Assembly: GCA_019694165.1 (NCBI GenBank)
Contig: JAIBCL010000009.1
Location: 62,001 to 126,000 of the forward strand
Direction of reading: 5' to 3'
Length of the DNA: 64,000 nucleotides
Source: Verrucomicrobiaceae bacterium
GTDB lineage: Bacteria > Verrucomicrobiota > Verrucomicrobiia > Verrucomicrobiales > Verrucomicrobiaceae
Numbering within the stretch: position 1 is the first letter of the stretch; each line of letters starts with the position of its first letter. The position numbers and the translations under genes are program-made. The notes under the pieces are model-generated. The model was not told the origin of the DNA. It was given only the letters and a program-made list of their open reading frames with translations, and did not search any database. Below, one piece after another: positions 14,517-23,047 of this stretch.

Positions 14517-16685
14517 ATGAGCAAGCATCTCCACCTCAGAATCTTCGCCGCGTCCTTCCTGCTCGCCGCCGCCGCCCATGGCGCGAGTCTGAAGCAGGCG
14601 GAGTTCACCCGTGTGATCAATGACGTGCGGGTGATGCCGATTCAGCAGCAGCCCGCGCCGGCCAAGGTGGGCGACAAGATTTCCGGACAGACCGGGGTTT
14701 CCACCGGCAGCGCCTCGCGCGCGGAACTGCAGTTTCCCGACAAGACGCTCACACGCATCGGCGCGAACACGGTCTTCCGGCTCGACAAGGCGGACCGCAC
14801 CGTGGATCTGGAAAAAGGCGTGATGCTTCTCCAGGTTCCGAAGCAGATCGGTGGTGCAAAAGTGCGCACGGCGGCCGTCACCGCTGCCGTCACCGGTACC
14901 ACGGTGATGATGGAGTACGATCCCAACGGCACGCTCAAGATCATCGTGCTCGAGGGCGAGGTGGATGTGTACTTGAACGACAATCCCGGTGAGATGCGTA
15001 CGCTTGTGGCCGGAGACATGCTCATCGTGAATCTGGAGGCGATGAAGGTGCGCGGGGCCACCATCCCGCTGCCGGTGAAGGTGGACCTCGAGTTGCTCCG
15101 CCGGACCTCGAAGCTCATGAGCGAGGCGGACTTCGGCGCGCTCGGCAATCAGAAGCATCTGGCCGGCGCGCTCGACGAGCAGGCGGGCCTCAAGAAAAAC
15201 GGCGAGCTGCTTGCCACCGCTTTCGAGATCATGGGCCGCGGCACTCAGGTCACGCTCACTAGCGAGGCGCGGCAGGAGATTTTCAAGAACATCACCCTTC
15301 GTGACCGCGATGGAAGCAACTCCTCCGGCGGCAATGGCGGTGGCAACGGGGGCAATGGCACTGGCTCCAACGGGGCTGCCGGGGATGGGCGCTCGAACAC
15401 CGACGGGAGTACACCGGGGAAGGTGCTGAACCAGCCCATCCTCAATGCCGGCACCACTGTCTTTGGCACCGGCTCGTCCATCGTGACGAATCCGCATGCC
15501 ACGGCGTTCAATTCGATCTCAAACTCCGTGGTCACGATGCAGGGCACGATTTACAGCCCCGCCACCGACGGCTTTTTCAACACCTACATGTATGGCGATC
15601 CGCAGACTTTCCCGGATGCGGACACTTATCTCGCCGGAAGGGGAAACTGGTTCGTCTTCAAGGGTGAGGAACTCTACATCTCCGGCCAGATCGACGTGAA
15701 CACCACGCCGGGGCCGCGCAACATCATCCTGGGGGCCATCGGCAGTGTGCGCTTCACCAGCTCTCCGCCATTCTCGGTGTCCGGCACGGACAACCAATGG
15801 AATCTTCCGCTCTCGGTCGATGCCCTCATGGTCACCGCACAGCATGGCTCCATCAGCATGGATTCGTCGTTCTCACTTCAGGAGGGTGACAGCGAGAGCG
15901 GGCAGCACCAGGAGTTGAGCTTCTATGCCTACGGACCCTCGTCCGACGTGCTCATTCAGGGCGGCGGTCTGGAGGGGCCGGACAGCATCTACTTCTCGAA
16001 TGGTATCTTTCAGGCTTACGCCGGCCGCGACATTGTCCTGACCGGGGCGCAGGTGGCCGCAGGCGAAGTGGCTTTGACGGCCGGTCGCGATGTCACCGTC
16101 ACCAGCGGCTCGATCGTGCACGCCAAGACTTCTTTGCGGGTCAATGCCTTGGGAAACATCCATGTGCAGAACTCCTCCCAACTCCGCGCGCTCTCCGCCA
16201 CCGATCCGCTCTCCATCCTGCTCAAGGCCAGCAATGGCAACGTCGAAGTGCTCAACTCCTACGTGGACGCCACGAACTTGGACATGCTCAGCGAGCGCGG
16301 CGGCGTGATGATCTCGAATGCCTCCATCCTGGCCGACGTCATCAAGGCGCGCGTGCTCGATGCCGGCGGCCAGCTCTACATCAACGGCAGCGTCCTCGGA
16401 CGCGACATTCCGGCCGCCAATTCCCTCATCAAGCTCTACGGTGAGGGTGCCAGCGGCGTGCGCTTCAGCGGCGACAACACCCTCAACGCCGTAAACGTGG
16501 ACATCGCCGGCAAGACCGTGACCATCGACAACGGCAGCCTCGTGCGGCTCTCGCACCCGGGCGGCACCCGCGTGTACTCCGACACCGCCAACTTCAACAA
16601 CGGCACTCACGGCAACTTCACCAACAAGACGGGCACGCCTGTCACCGTGAACCAAGGATCGTTCAACAGTCGTCCGCCGTATTGA
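14517..16685 (+). CDS. Secreted FecR-domain protein 2 (paralog)
   Basis: A 722-residue exported protein with a clean signal peptide (residues 1-23, ending AAHGAS). The FecR region (about 25-160) is nearly identical to that of the upstream paralog; the tract from ASLKQAEF through GDKISGQTGVSTG differs by only a few residues. A Gly/Asn-rich linker (about 262-300) and a beta-repeat region follow, with VTVTSGSIVHAKTSLRV and IHVQNSSQLRALSA, ending SRPPY. FecR in iron signalling is an inner-membrane anti-sigma regulator, but here there is no transmembrane helix after the signal, so this is a surface or periplasmic protein that borrows the FecR fold. It lies 52 bp after its paralog and probably shares the transcript. 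Confidence 0.85.
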   Translation: MSKHLHLRIFAASFLLAAAAHGASLKQAEFTRVINDVRVMPIQQQPAPAKVGDKISGQTGVSTGSASRAELQFPDKTLTRIGANTVFRLDKADRTVDLEKGVMLLQVPKQIGGAKVRTAAVTAAVTGTTVMMEYDPNGTLKIIVLEGEVDVYLNDNPGEMRTLVAGDMLIVNLEAMKVRGATIPLPVKVDLELLRRTSKLMSEADFGALGNQKHLAGALDEQAGLKKNGELLATAFEIMGRGTQVTLTSEARQEIFKNITLRDRDGSNSSGGNGGGNGGNGTGSNGAAGDGRSNTDGSTPGKVLNQPILNAGTTVFGTGSSIVTNPHATAFNSISNSVVTMQGTIYSPATDGFFNTYMYGDPQTFPDADTYLAGRGNWFVFKGEELYISGQIDVNTTPGPRNIILGAIGSVRFTSSPPFSVSGTDNQWNLPLSVDALMVTAQHGSISMDSSFSLQEGDSESGQHQELSFYAYGPSSDVLIQGGGLEGPDSIYFSNGIFQAYAGRDIVLTGAQVAAGEVALTAGRDVTVTSGSIVHAKTSLRVNALGNIHVQNSSQLRALSATDPLSILLKASNGNVEVLNSYVDATNLDMLSERGGVMISNASILADVIKARVLDAGGQLYINGSVLGRDIPAANSLIKLYGEGASGVRFSGDNTLNAVNVDIAGKTVTIDNGSLVRLSHPGGTRVYSDTANFNNGTHGNFTNKTGTPVTVNQGSFNSRPPY

Positions 16686-16960
16686 TCCCGCCGAGGGCGG
16701 AACGATGTGCCTGCGCGGCCGTGTGCCGGCATCTGGTTGCGGTAGTCGATGACTGGTTCACGGCTTGAAGTCGCAGATGTTCACACGGAGTGTGAATGGA
16801 CTGTGAACAAGGTTGCCGGGAAGATCATCATGCGTCGCAGTTTCGGGCACCGGCAAGAATTTCTCCTGATTTCAAAGAAAATGCTTCAAAAGCTTTGATT
16901 ATTTAGGTTAAATGGCAAAAATCAGGGAAAAATCGCTCTCGACTCTCGTTCCCACGCCGA
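16686..16960 (+). promoter_or_regulatory. Upstream region of ftsQ-ftsA-ftsZ with operator-like inverted repeat
   Basis: This 275-bp gap contains the most AT-rich stretch of the neighbourhood (16855-16920), a reasonable promoter site, though I cannot place -35/-10 boxes with confidence. A perfect 7-bp inverted repeat TTCACAC-GGA-GTGTGAA lies at 16780-16796, closely followed by CTGTGAAC. No strong Shine-Dalgarno precedes ftsQ. Confidence 0.4.
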
Positions 16961-17953
16961 ATGCCCAGAAAACCCAAGCGTTCCTTCAAAAGCAGCAAAC
17001 GTGCTTCCTTGCGCGGGAGCAAGAATGCCGACGCGCAGCAGCACTGGCTGAACCTGGAACCTGAGTCACCGGTGACTCGTGAGATCGAGTCTGTGAAGCG
17101 TGTCCGCTGGGGCTTCCACATCGCGGCCGGTCTCCTTGTTTTTCTGGGTCTCCTGGCCCTCGTCAGGGCGGCGGTAAAAGAGGCTTTCGAGAAGGATCCG
17201 CGCTTCGTTTTGAAGGAGGTGGTGGTGGACACCAAAGGCGTGCTCACGGAGCAGAAAATTGTCCGGGTGTCCGGTTTGGTCGAGGGGCAGAACTTGATGG
17301 CCGTCGATCTCCGCGATGTGATGCAGCGCATCGAGAAACTGCCGCAGGTGCATTCCGCGAGGATCGAACGCGATTTCGATGGCAAGCTCATCATTGAGGT
17401 GGAGCAGCGTCAGCCGGTGGCATGGCTGGAAAGCCGGAAGTTGAAGCTCGCGCCCAGGCAGACGGCGAACAGTTTCCTCATCGACCGCTTCGGGGTGCCT
17501 GTGCCGTGTGATGTGCTGCTCAAAGAGCACCTGACGCTGCCGGTCATCCGTGACGAGGGGCTGGACACCGTGAGGCAAGGCGTGGCGATCAGGTCAGTGC
17601 AGATGGCGGCCGCCCTGAAGATGGTCGCGGAATTGGGCAGGCGTGTGACTGAAGGCAAGGACGGCGACAGACTGGTGAGCGTGGAGGTGAAGAGCCCGTT
17701 CGCCATGACGGCGTGTTTCAGCGACGGTGCCGAAGTGATCTTCGGTGTGGACGGGATCAGGGAGCAACTGGCCCGCTACGCACGCATCCGCGGCGAGGAA
17801 AAAGCGCGGGGATGGCAGATCGCCACTTTGAACCTCCTGGTAGAGGACAACATTCCGGTCACCTTCCGAAACGTGGCCTCCGTGCCGGCTGACGGCGGGC
17901 GCCGCAACACGACGCCCCGCGCGCGAGACAGGAGCGTGGCACGACGCAATTAA
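16961..17953 (+). CDS. ftsQ: Cell division protein FtsQ
   Basis: A 330-residue bitopic protein of the divisome. A basic cytoplasmic tail (residues 1-48), one transmembrane helix (about 50-68), then a POTRA domain starting FVLKEVVVDTKGVLTEQKIV and a beta domain carrying IERDFDGKLIIEVEQRQPVAWL. The C terminus is basic and low in complexity. It is followed 19 bp later by ftsA and then ftsZ, the usual order of the distal dcw cluster. The Mur and Ddl genes that often lie upstream are absent here; the FecR genes are there instead. Confidence 0.9.
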   Translation: MPRKPKRSFKSSKRASLRGSKNADAQQHWLNLEPESPVTREIESVKRVRWGFHIAAGLLVFLGLLALVRAAVKEAFEKDPRFVLKEVVVDTKGVLTEQKIVRVSGLVEGQNLMAVDLRDVMQRIEKLPQVHSARIERDFDGKLIIEVEQRQPVAWLESRKLKLAPRQTANSFLIDRFGVPVPCDVLLKEHLTLPVIRDEGLDTVRQGVAIRSVQMAAALKMVAELGRRVTEGKDGDRLVSVEVKSPFAMTACFSDGAEVIFGVDGIREQLARYARIRGEEKARGWQIATLNLLVEDNIPVTFRNVASVPADGGRRNTTPRARDRSVARRN

Positions 17954-17972
17954 TCACCCCCGAGAAAACACC

Positions 17973-19190
17973 ATGGCAAAATCGACCATCTATGCTGGAC
18001 TGGAAATAGGCACGCACAAAATCTGTGTCGTGGTGGGCGAGGCGAAGCGAGACGGTGCCATCAAGATTCTCGGCATGGGATCCGCGCCTTCCCGCGGTGT
18101 GCGAAAGGGCGAGATCGTCGATTTCGAGAAGGTGCAGACCTGCCTCAATGACGCGCTGGTGCGAGCTGAGGACCGCAGCGATGTCATGATCCGCAATGTC
18201 TTCCTTGGGGTGAGCGGCGCGCACATTCAGAGCCTGAACAACCGCGGCTGCTATCGTCTGCCGGAGGATCAGAACGAGATCACCGAGGAGGATGTGGAGG
18301 AGGCCAAGGAAATTGCCCGGAATGTCCAGGTGCCGCAGTCGAACGTGTTCCTGCACAGCATCACGCGGCAGTACATCGTGGACGGCCAGGAGGCCGTGCG
18401 CCAGCCGATCGGTCGCGAAGGCCGGATGCTGGAGGCTGATTACCACATCATCCACGGAGTGCGCGGCCGCATTCAGAATGCCATCCGCTGCGTGCGGGAG
18501 ATCCCGCTGGAAGTGGAAGACGTGGTGTTCAACCCGATCGCTGCCGCTCAGGTGGTGCTCAGCCGCGACGCAAAGTACCAAGGGGCGCTGATGATCGACT
18601 TCGGAGCCGGCACGGCCGATTACGTCCTCTATGATGAAGGCATGATCACCGCCTCCGGTTGCGTGCCGCTCGGCGGAGATCACATCACCAATGACATTTC
18701 GATGGCTTTCCAAATTCCGAACACCCGGGCCGAACGGCTGAAGGTGGAGGAGGGCGGCGCCAGCTACGAGGATGTGCCTCCCGGCGAACTGTTGAGTGTG
18801 GATGACGACAACGGCCTGTGCATCGGCGAGATCGAGCGCGCCTTTCTCAATGAAGTGATCTACCTGCGCACCAGGGAGATACTCGAAAAGATCAAGGAGC
18901 GCTGTGAGGACCACTTGGGACGTCTCGCCGCCGGGGTTTTCCTGACCGGCGGTGTGAGCCTCATGAAGGGCATCGACGAAGTTGCTCGCGAGGTCTTCGG
19001 AGTGAAAGTCACGCGCGCCGGTTCCGCCTCGGTGAGCGGCGTCACCGCGATGTTTGAGAACCCGCAGTACTCCACTCCGATCGGCCTTATTCGCTACGCT
19101 CAAATACTCGACAGCGAGAAGCCGTTTCTCTCGCCGCTGGCAAGACTCGGACGGCGGATGGCCGACCTGCTTTCCGCCTGGGTCTTTTGA
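17973..19190 (+). CDS. ftsA: Cell division protein FtsA
   Basis: A 405-residue actin-like ATPase that tethers FtsZ to the membrane. Phosphate-1 (YAGLEIGTHKICVVVGE), the 1C insertion with GRIQNAIRC, phosphate-2 (LMIDFGAGTADYVLY) and adenosine motif (GVFLTGGVSLMKGI) are visible. The last 17 residues, LARLGRRMADLLSAWVF, form the amphipathic membrane-targeting helix. Length matches FtsA. It is 19 bp after ftsQ and 113 bp before ftsZ. Confidence 0.96.
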   Translation: MAKSTIYAGLEIGTHKICVVVGEAKRDGAIKILGMGSAPSRGVRKGEIVDFEKVQTCLNDALVRAEDRSDVMIRNVFLGVSGAHIQSLNNRGCYRLPEDQNEITEEDVEEAKEIARNVQVPQSNVFLHSITRQYIVDGQEAVRQPIGREGRMLEADYHIIHGVRGRIQNAIRCVREIPLEVEDVVFNPIAAAQVVLSRDAKYQGALMIDFGAGTADYVLYDEGMITASGCVPLGGDHITNDISMAFQIPNTRAERLKVEEGGASYEDVPPGELLSVDDDNGLCIGEIERAFLNEVIYLRTREILEKIKERCEDHLGRLAAGVFLTGGVSLMKGIDEVAREVFGVKVTRAGSASVSGVTAMFENPQYSTPIGLIRYAQILDSEKPFLSPLARLGRRMADLLSAWVF

Positions 19191-19303
19191 CGATTCCGCC
19201 GAATTCCCGACCAGCATCAATCCGCCACCCTGGCGATGCGAACAAATCATGTGACTGCCGCCCACAAACAAATCACACAACAAACCATCAACACCACCAC
19301 ACC

Positions 19304-21097
19304 ATGATCGAATACGAACGCACGAAAACCAACGCCATCGCCGACAAGGCATCCTTGAAAATCTGCGTCGCTGGAGTCGGCGGCGCGGGATCGAACGTCA
19401 TCGACCGCATCACCTTGGATCGGTCGGTGGATGCCGACCTCATGTGCTTCCACACCGATGTCCGCGTGCTGAGCCATGGCATGGCACCCACGAAGGTGCA
19501 GCTCGGCGGCGACTTGATGAAAGGCGTCGGTGCCGGCGGCGACCCTGACCTCGGCCGAGAGGCGGCGCTCTTCTCAAAGGAGCAAATCCGCCAGACGCTG
19601 GCCGGCCACGAAATCGTCTTCATCTGCACGGGGCTCGGGGGAGGCACGGGATCCGGTGCCGCGCCAGTCGTGGCGGAGATAGCCAAGAGTTCCGGCGCGC
19701 TCGTGGTAGTGCTCGCCACCATGCCGTTCAGTTTTGAAGGCCGGCGGCGTCTGAATCAAGCCGAGGAAGCGCTCGAACTCCTGCAAAAACGGGCCGACGC
19801 GTTGGTGCTGTTCGACAACAATCGCATGGGCGAGTTGGTGCTGCCGAAGGAAGGCATCCAGAAGGCGTTTACGCTGGCCGACCAGACCCTCGCACAATGC
19901 GCGCGGGCGGTGGCCGTGATGGTCTCGACCCCCGGTCTGGTCAAGCTCGGACTCGACGACCTGATGTCGGCGCTCAATGCATCGAATGGCCGCTGCCTCT
20001 TTGGATTCGGCGAGGCGAAGGGGCAGAATCGCGGCACCGACGCACTGAAGAAGGCGCTCAAGAGCCCGCTCATAGACTCCGGTCGTCTCTTGCAGGAGAC
20101 GAAGAATCTCCTCGTCCACATCGTGGGCGGCGAGTCTCTCACGCTCATGGAAGTGGACGGCATCATGAAGCAGCTCGGGCGCAGCGTCCCCGAGCAGACT
20201 CAAATTTTGTTCGGTCTCGCGGTCGATCCAAAACTTGGCGAATCGATCTCCGTCACCCTCATCAGTTCACTTGGCCTCGAGCAGCTCGCCGTGCGGCAGG
20301 CTGTGGAGCAGGTCGTTGAGGAAGTGCCGAAGCCCGTGACCGCCGAACGCAAACGTCCGGCCGCACCGGTGCCCGCACCTCAGCCGCCGCCTGCGGCCAT
20401 CATTGAAGCGGCGCCTCCTGCGCCCCCGCCTGTGAAAGAAGAACCTCTTGAACTGTTTGCCGCCAGCCATCCGGCGGCTCCGGTGCCGCAGGTGAGCAAA
20501 CCAGTCTTTGACCAGCCGGATGAGCCGGATGCGTCCGATGAGGAAATCGTGGATACGTTCGACGAACCCGAAGATGAGATTCACGACGAAATTGAAGATG
20601 AACCTGTCGTTGCAGAGCAGGAGCCGGCTGCTGCCATGATGCCGGAAACCGAAATTCATCACGAAGAACCCGAGCCAGTGCCCTTCGCATTTGCCAGCGC
20701 GCCACCGGTAGTGACGCCTGTGGCAGTCCCGCAGGTACGTGAGCCGGAGCGGGCGCCGGTTGCGACGACAACCGTACGGCCCCGTAGGAACGAGCGCCAG
20801 CCTGCCGGCTCGCGCGGCGTGCTCGCGGCTGTCCTCGCCAGCCCATCTGCCGTGGCGGCGCATGTGGCGGCGGCGGAAGAAGTTGTGGAGGAGGAGGTTT
20901 CGGCACCGTCGTATGCCCCGTCTTCTTCCTCATTGCAGCCGGCGATGGCGGGCGCTGGAGCGCGTCGCGGTGAGCAGCAGACCTTCCGTCTCGGTGATGA
21001 AGACCGCGGGCGCTTCAAGGATACTGAGCCATCCATGTCGGATGGAGAAGATCTTGACGTTCCTACCTGGATGCGCTTGAGAAAGCGCTCGCGCTGA
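19304..21097 (+). CDS. ftsZ: Cell division protein FtsZ, long-linker divergent form
   Basis: A 597-residue tubulin-family GTPase forming the Z-ring. The G-box GGGTGSG is at residues 112-118. The T7 loop, normally NxDxxD, reads K214-L-G216-L-D-D219, so Asn and the first Asp are replaced and only the last Asp remains. The T3-region NTD is HTD here. The globular part ends near 330; a proline-rich then strongly acidic linker of about 240 residues follows, and the chain ends with DLDVPTWMRLRKRSR, a good FtsA-binding C-terminal peptide. Start ATG 19304 is preferred; the frame is open 39 codons upstream without FtsZ-like sequence. Typical FtsZ is 350-450 residues. Confidence 0.95.
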   Translation: MIEYERTKTNAIADKASLKICVAGVGGAGSNVIDRITLDRSVDADLMCFHTDVRVLSHGMAPTKVQLGGDLMKGVGAGGDPDLGREAALFSKEQIRQTLAGHEIVFICTGLGGGTGSGAAPVVAEIAKSSGALVVVLATMPFSFEGRRRLNQAEEALELLQKRADALVLFDNNRMGELVLPKEGIQKAFTLADQTLAQCARAVAVMVSTPGLVKLGLDDLMSALNASNGRCLFGFGEAKGQNRGTDALKKALKSPLIDSGRLLQETKNLLVHIVGGESLTLMEVDGIMKQLGRSVPEQTQILFGLAVDPKLGESISVTLISSLGLEQLAVRQAVEQVVEEVPKPVTAERKRPAAPVPAPQPPPAAIIEAAPPAPPPVKEEPLELFAASHPAAPVPQVSKPVFDQPDEPDASDEEIVDTFDEPEDEIHDEIEDEPVVAEQEPAAAMMPETEIHHEEPEPVPFAFASAPPVVTPVAVPQVREPERAPVATTTVRPRRNERQPAGSRGVLAAVLASPSAVAAHVAAAEEVVEEEVSAPSYAPSSSSLQPAMAGAGARRGEQQTFRLGDEDRGRFKDTEPSMSDGEDLDVPTWMRLRKRSR

Positions 21098-21225
21098 CCC
21101 AGCCAGTATTTTTTGCCCCCGGCCAGCCCCTCCCGCAAGAGACGGGCGGTGATCCCCGTCATAAACCATCCCGACCAGCTCCCAGACCCCAACCCAACAA
21201 CCAAATACCAACACCACCATCAACC

Positions 21226-21828
21226 ATGAAACATACCACCTCCATCGTGGCCGCACTCCTGCTCGCGGCAGTTCCGTCCTTCGCGGGTACGGCGCCGTCA
21301 GGCAAAGCGTGCTGCCAGCCCGCTCCGGCCGAAGAACCGGCCTTCTCGTACAACTACCTGGAAGCCGGGTGGACGCACCTCAACTTTGACGACTTCGGCA
21401 ACACCGACGGTTATTACCTTCATGCAAGCTTCTCGCCTGTGAACTCGCTGTATCTTTTCGGCGAGTGGGGCCAGGACTTCGGCAATCCGGACCGCAATCT
21501 CGTGGACCTCGGCGTGGGCGTGTACATCCCGCTCGTGAAGCGCGTCCATTGGTTCACCACCGCCGGAGCCGGCTGGGTGGAGACTGATGCGGCCGCTGAG
21601 TCGGACAGCTCCTGGGCGTTCAATGCCTCCACGGGTCTGCGCATCCGTACCTGCCCTCGGTCGGAACTTGAACTCGCCTACGATCTCTCCGTGGACAGTG
21701 ACGACACCCACCACGGCGCCAGCGCGGCGATCCTGTACAATGTGACCCCTCAAGTGCAGCTCGTCGTCCGCGGCCACTTCTCGCAGGACGAGAATGGTTT
21801 CGGCGTCGGTGTTCGTTACAACTTCTGA
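21226..21828 (+). CDS. Small outer-membrane beta-barrel protein
   Basis: A 200-residue exported protein with a signal peptide ending SFAG (about residue 21). The rest alternates polar and hydrophobic residues in short strands (YNYLEAGWTHLNFDDF, GYYLHASFSPV, LYLFGEWGQDF, VQLVVRGHFSQ) and ends VRYNF with a C-terminal Phe, the pattern of an OmpX/OmpW-size eight-stranded barrel. It is 128 bp after ftsZ and is followed by a strong terminator, so it may have its own promoter. Function unknown. Confidence 0.78.
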   Translation: MKHTTSIVAALLLAAVPSFAGTAPSGKACCQPAPAEEPAFSYNYLEAGWTHLNFDDFGNTDGYYLHASFSPVNSLYLFGEWGQDFGNPDRNLVDLGVGVYIPLVKRVHWFTTAGAGWVETDAAAESDSSWAFNASTGLRIRTCPRSELELAYDLSVDSDDTHHGASAAILYNVTPQVQLVVRGHFSQDENGFGVGVRYNF

Positions 21829-21858
21829 GGCAACTTCCGTTGAGTTGATTTCTGTGAG

Positions 21859-21892
21859 ACCCGGCCCGCAATTCCGCGGGCCGGGTTTTTTT
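21859..21892 (+). terminator. Rho-independent terminator after the barrel gene
   Basis: An 11-bp perfect stem (ACCCGGCCCGC 21859-21869, GCGGGCCGGGT 21876-21886) with a 6-nt loop is followed by a run of seven T. It closes the ftsQ-to-barrel block, 30 bp after the barrel stop. Confidence 0.93.
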
Positions 21893-21916
21893 CACCCATG
21901 CGCCATCCAACGCACC

Positions 21917-22852
21917 ATGATACGCCCTTTCATCCTTTTCGTCCTCGCATCGCTTCACATGTCCGCTGCTGAGCCGAGGACCGTGCGTCTGCTCACCGTT
22001 GGAAACAGCTTTTCTCACAATGCCACCCATTACCTTGGCGACCTCGCCAGGGCGGCAGGAGACACACTCGTATTGCGCGAGGACAACATTGGCGGCGCCA
22101 GTTTCGATGTTCACCTCAAGAAGCTCGAAGCCTGGCGGAAGGACCCGCGGAGCAGCCTCGGCCGCTATGCCGGAGGCAAGTGTTTGCAGGACGACCTCAT
22201 CGAGGAAAAGTGGGATTTCATCACCATCCAGCAGGCCAGCATCAAGAGCCATGACGTGCAGACGTATCGCCCGTATGCGCGGCAACTGGCGGACTTCATT
22301 CGTCAGCATGCGCCGGATGCGAAGCTGCTGATGCACCAGACGTGGGAGTATCGTGTGGATGACCCGCGCTTTGCGCAGCAGACACAGAAACCTGGCGAGC
22401 CGAGGTCACAGGACGAGATGTACGCGGGGTTGAAGATCGCCTACGCCACCATCGCGAAGGAGCTGGGGGTGAGCCTGATCCCGGTGGGGGATGCGTTTCA
22501 TGCAGCGGATCGTGATGGTAAATTCGGATTCCGTGCGCCGGCAACACCGTTCGATGCTGGCGCGGCAAAGCCGGGTGAACTGCCGGATCAGACGCACTCG
22601 TTGCATGTCGGGTGGACCTGGAAGAAGCAGCCGGACGGTTCAATGAAACCCGGCATGGACGGCCATCACGCCAGCATGGCGGGCGAGTACCTCGGCGCGT
22701 GCGTGTGGTATGAAGTGCTGTTTGGCAAGAGCGTCGTGGACAATGCCTTCATGCCCAAAGGCCTCGATGCCGAATACGCAAAATTTCTGCGTGCCACGGC
22801 GCACCGCGCGGTGCAGAAGGCGGGTGGCGGTTCCGTTTCGCCGGAGCGTTGA
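21917..22852 (+). CDS. SGNH-hydrolase-like exported protein (DUF4886 type)
   Basis: A 311-residue protein with a signal peptide (MIRPFILFVLASLHMSAAEP). Immediately after, VRLLTVGNSFSHNATHYL is the SGNH block I with the candidate catalytic Ser in GNSFS. FITIQQAS and LLMHQTWEYR match later blocks, and GHHASMAGEYLGACVWYEVLFG near the C terminus carries the His of the family. Such proteins are lipase/esterase-like and often lie near polysaccharide degradation genes; two genes on is a pectate lyase. Start ATG 21917 was chosen to begin at the signal peptide. The substrate is unknown. Confidence 0.78.
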   Translation: MIRPFILFVLASLHMSAAEPRTVRLLTVGNSFSHNATHYLGDLARAAGDTLVLREDNIGGASFDVHLKKLEAWRKDPRSSLGRYAGGKCLQDDLIEEKWDFITIQQASIKSHDVQTYRPYARQLADFIRQHAPDAKLLMHQTWEYRVDDPRFAQQTQKPGEPRSQDEMYAGLKIAYATIAKELGVSLIPVGDAFHAADRDGKFGFRAPATPFDAGAAKPGELPDQTHSLHVGWTWKKQPDGSMKPGMDGHHASMAGEYLGACVWYEVLFGKSVVDNAFMPKGLDAEYAKFLRATAHRAVQKAGGGSVSPER

Positions 22853-22950
22853 TCTCGTGATTGACGCCGGGTGCTGCTTTGGCGGAAGCGGGCGCGAAAT
22901 CGCGCAGTGTCCCGTCGCCAAGCTTGGGACCGATTGGGTCATTCCAGCAC

Positions 22951-23031
22951 GGTTGATGGGCATGGGGAACAGGCGTCCCGCCTGTTCGCGCAGCCGAGAC
23001 GGCCGCGCCCCATGCTTGCGGCCCATCAACC
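22951..23031. repeat. Nested inverted-repeat element between convergent genes
   Basis: An outer 11-bp inverted repeat (GGTTGATGGGC 22951-22961, GCCCATCAACC 23021-23031) encloses a second pair (CATGGGG 22961-22967, CCCCATG 23008-23014) and a tight 9-bp hairpin (GAACAGGCG, TCC loop, CGCCTGTTC, 22967-22987). It lies between two convergent genes. It looks like a non-coding mobile hairpin repeat and may also act as a terminator. Confidence 0.8.
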
Positions 23032-23047
23032 TTGCTCGCACGCACCA

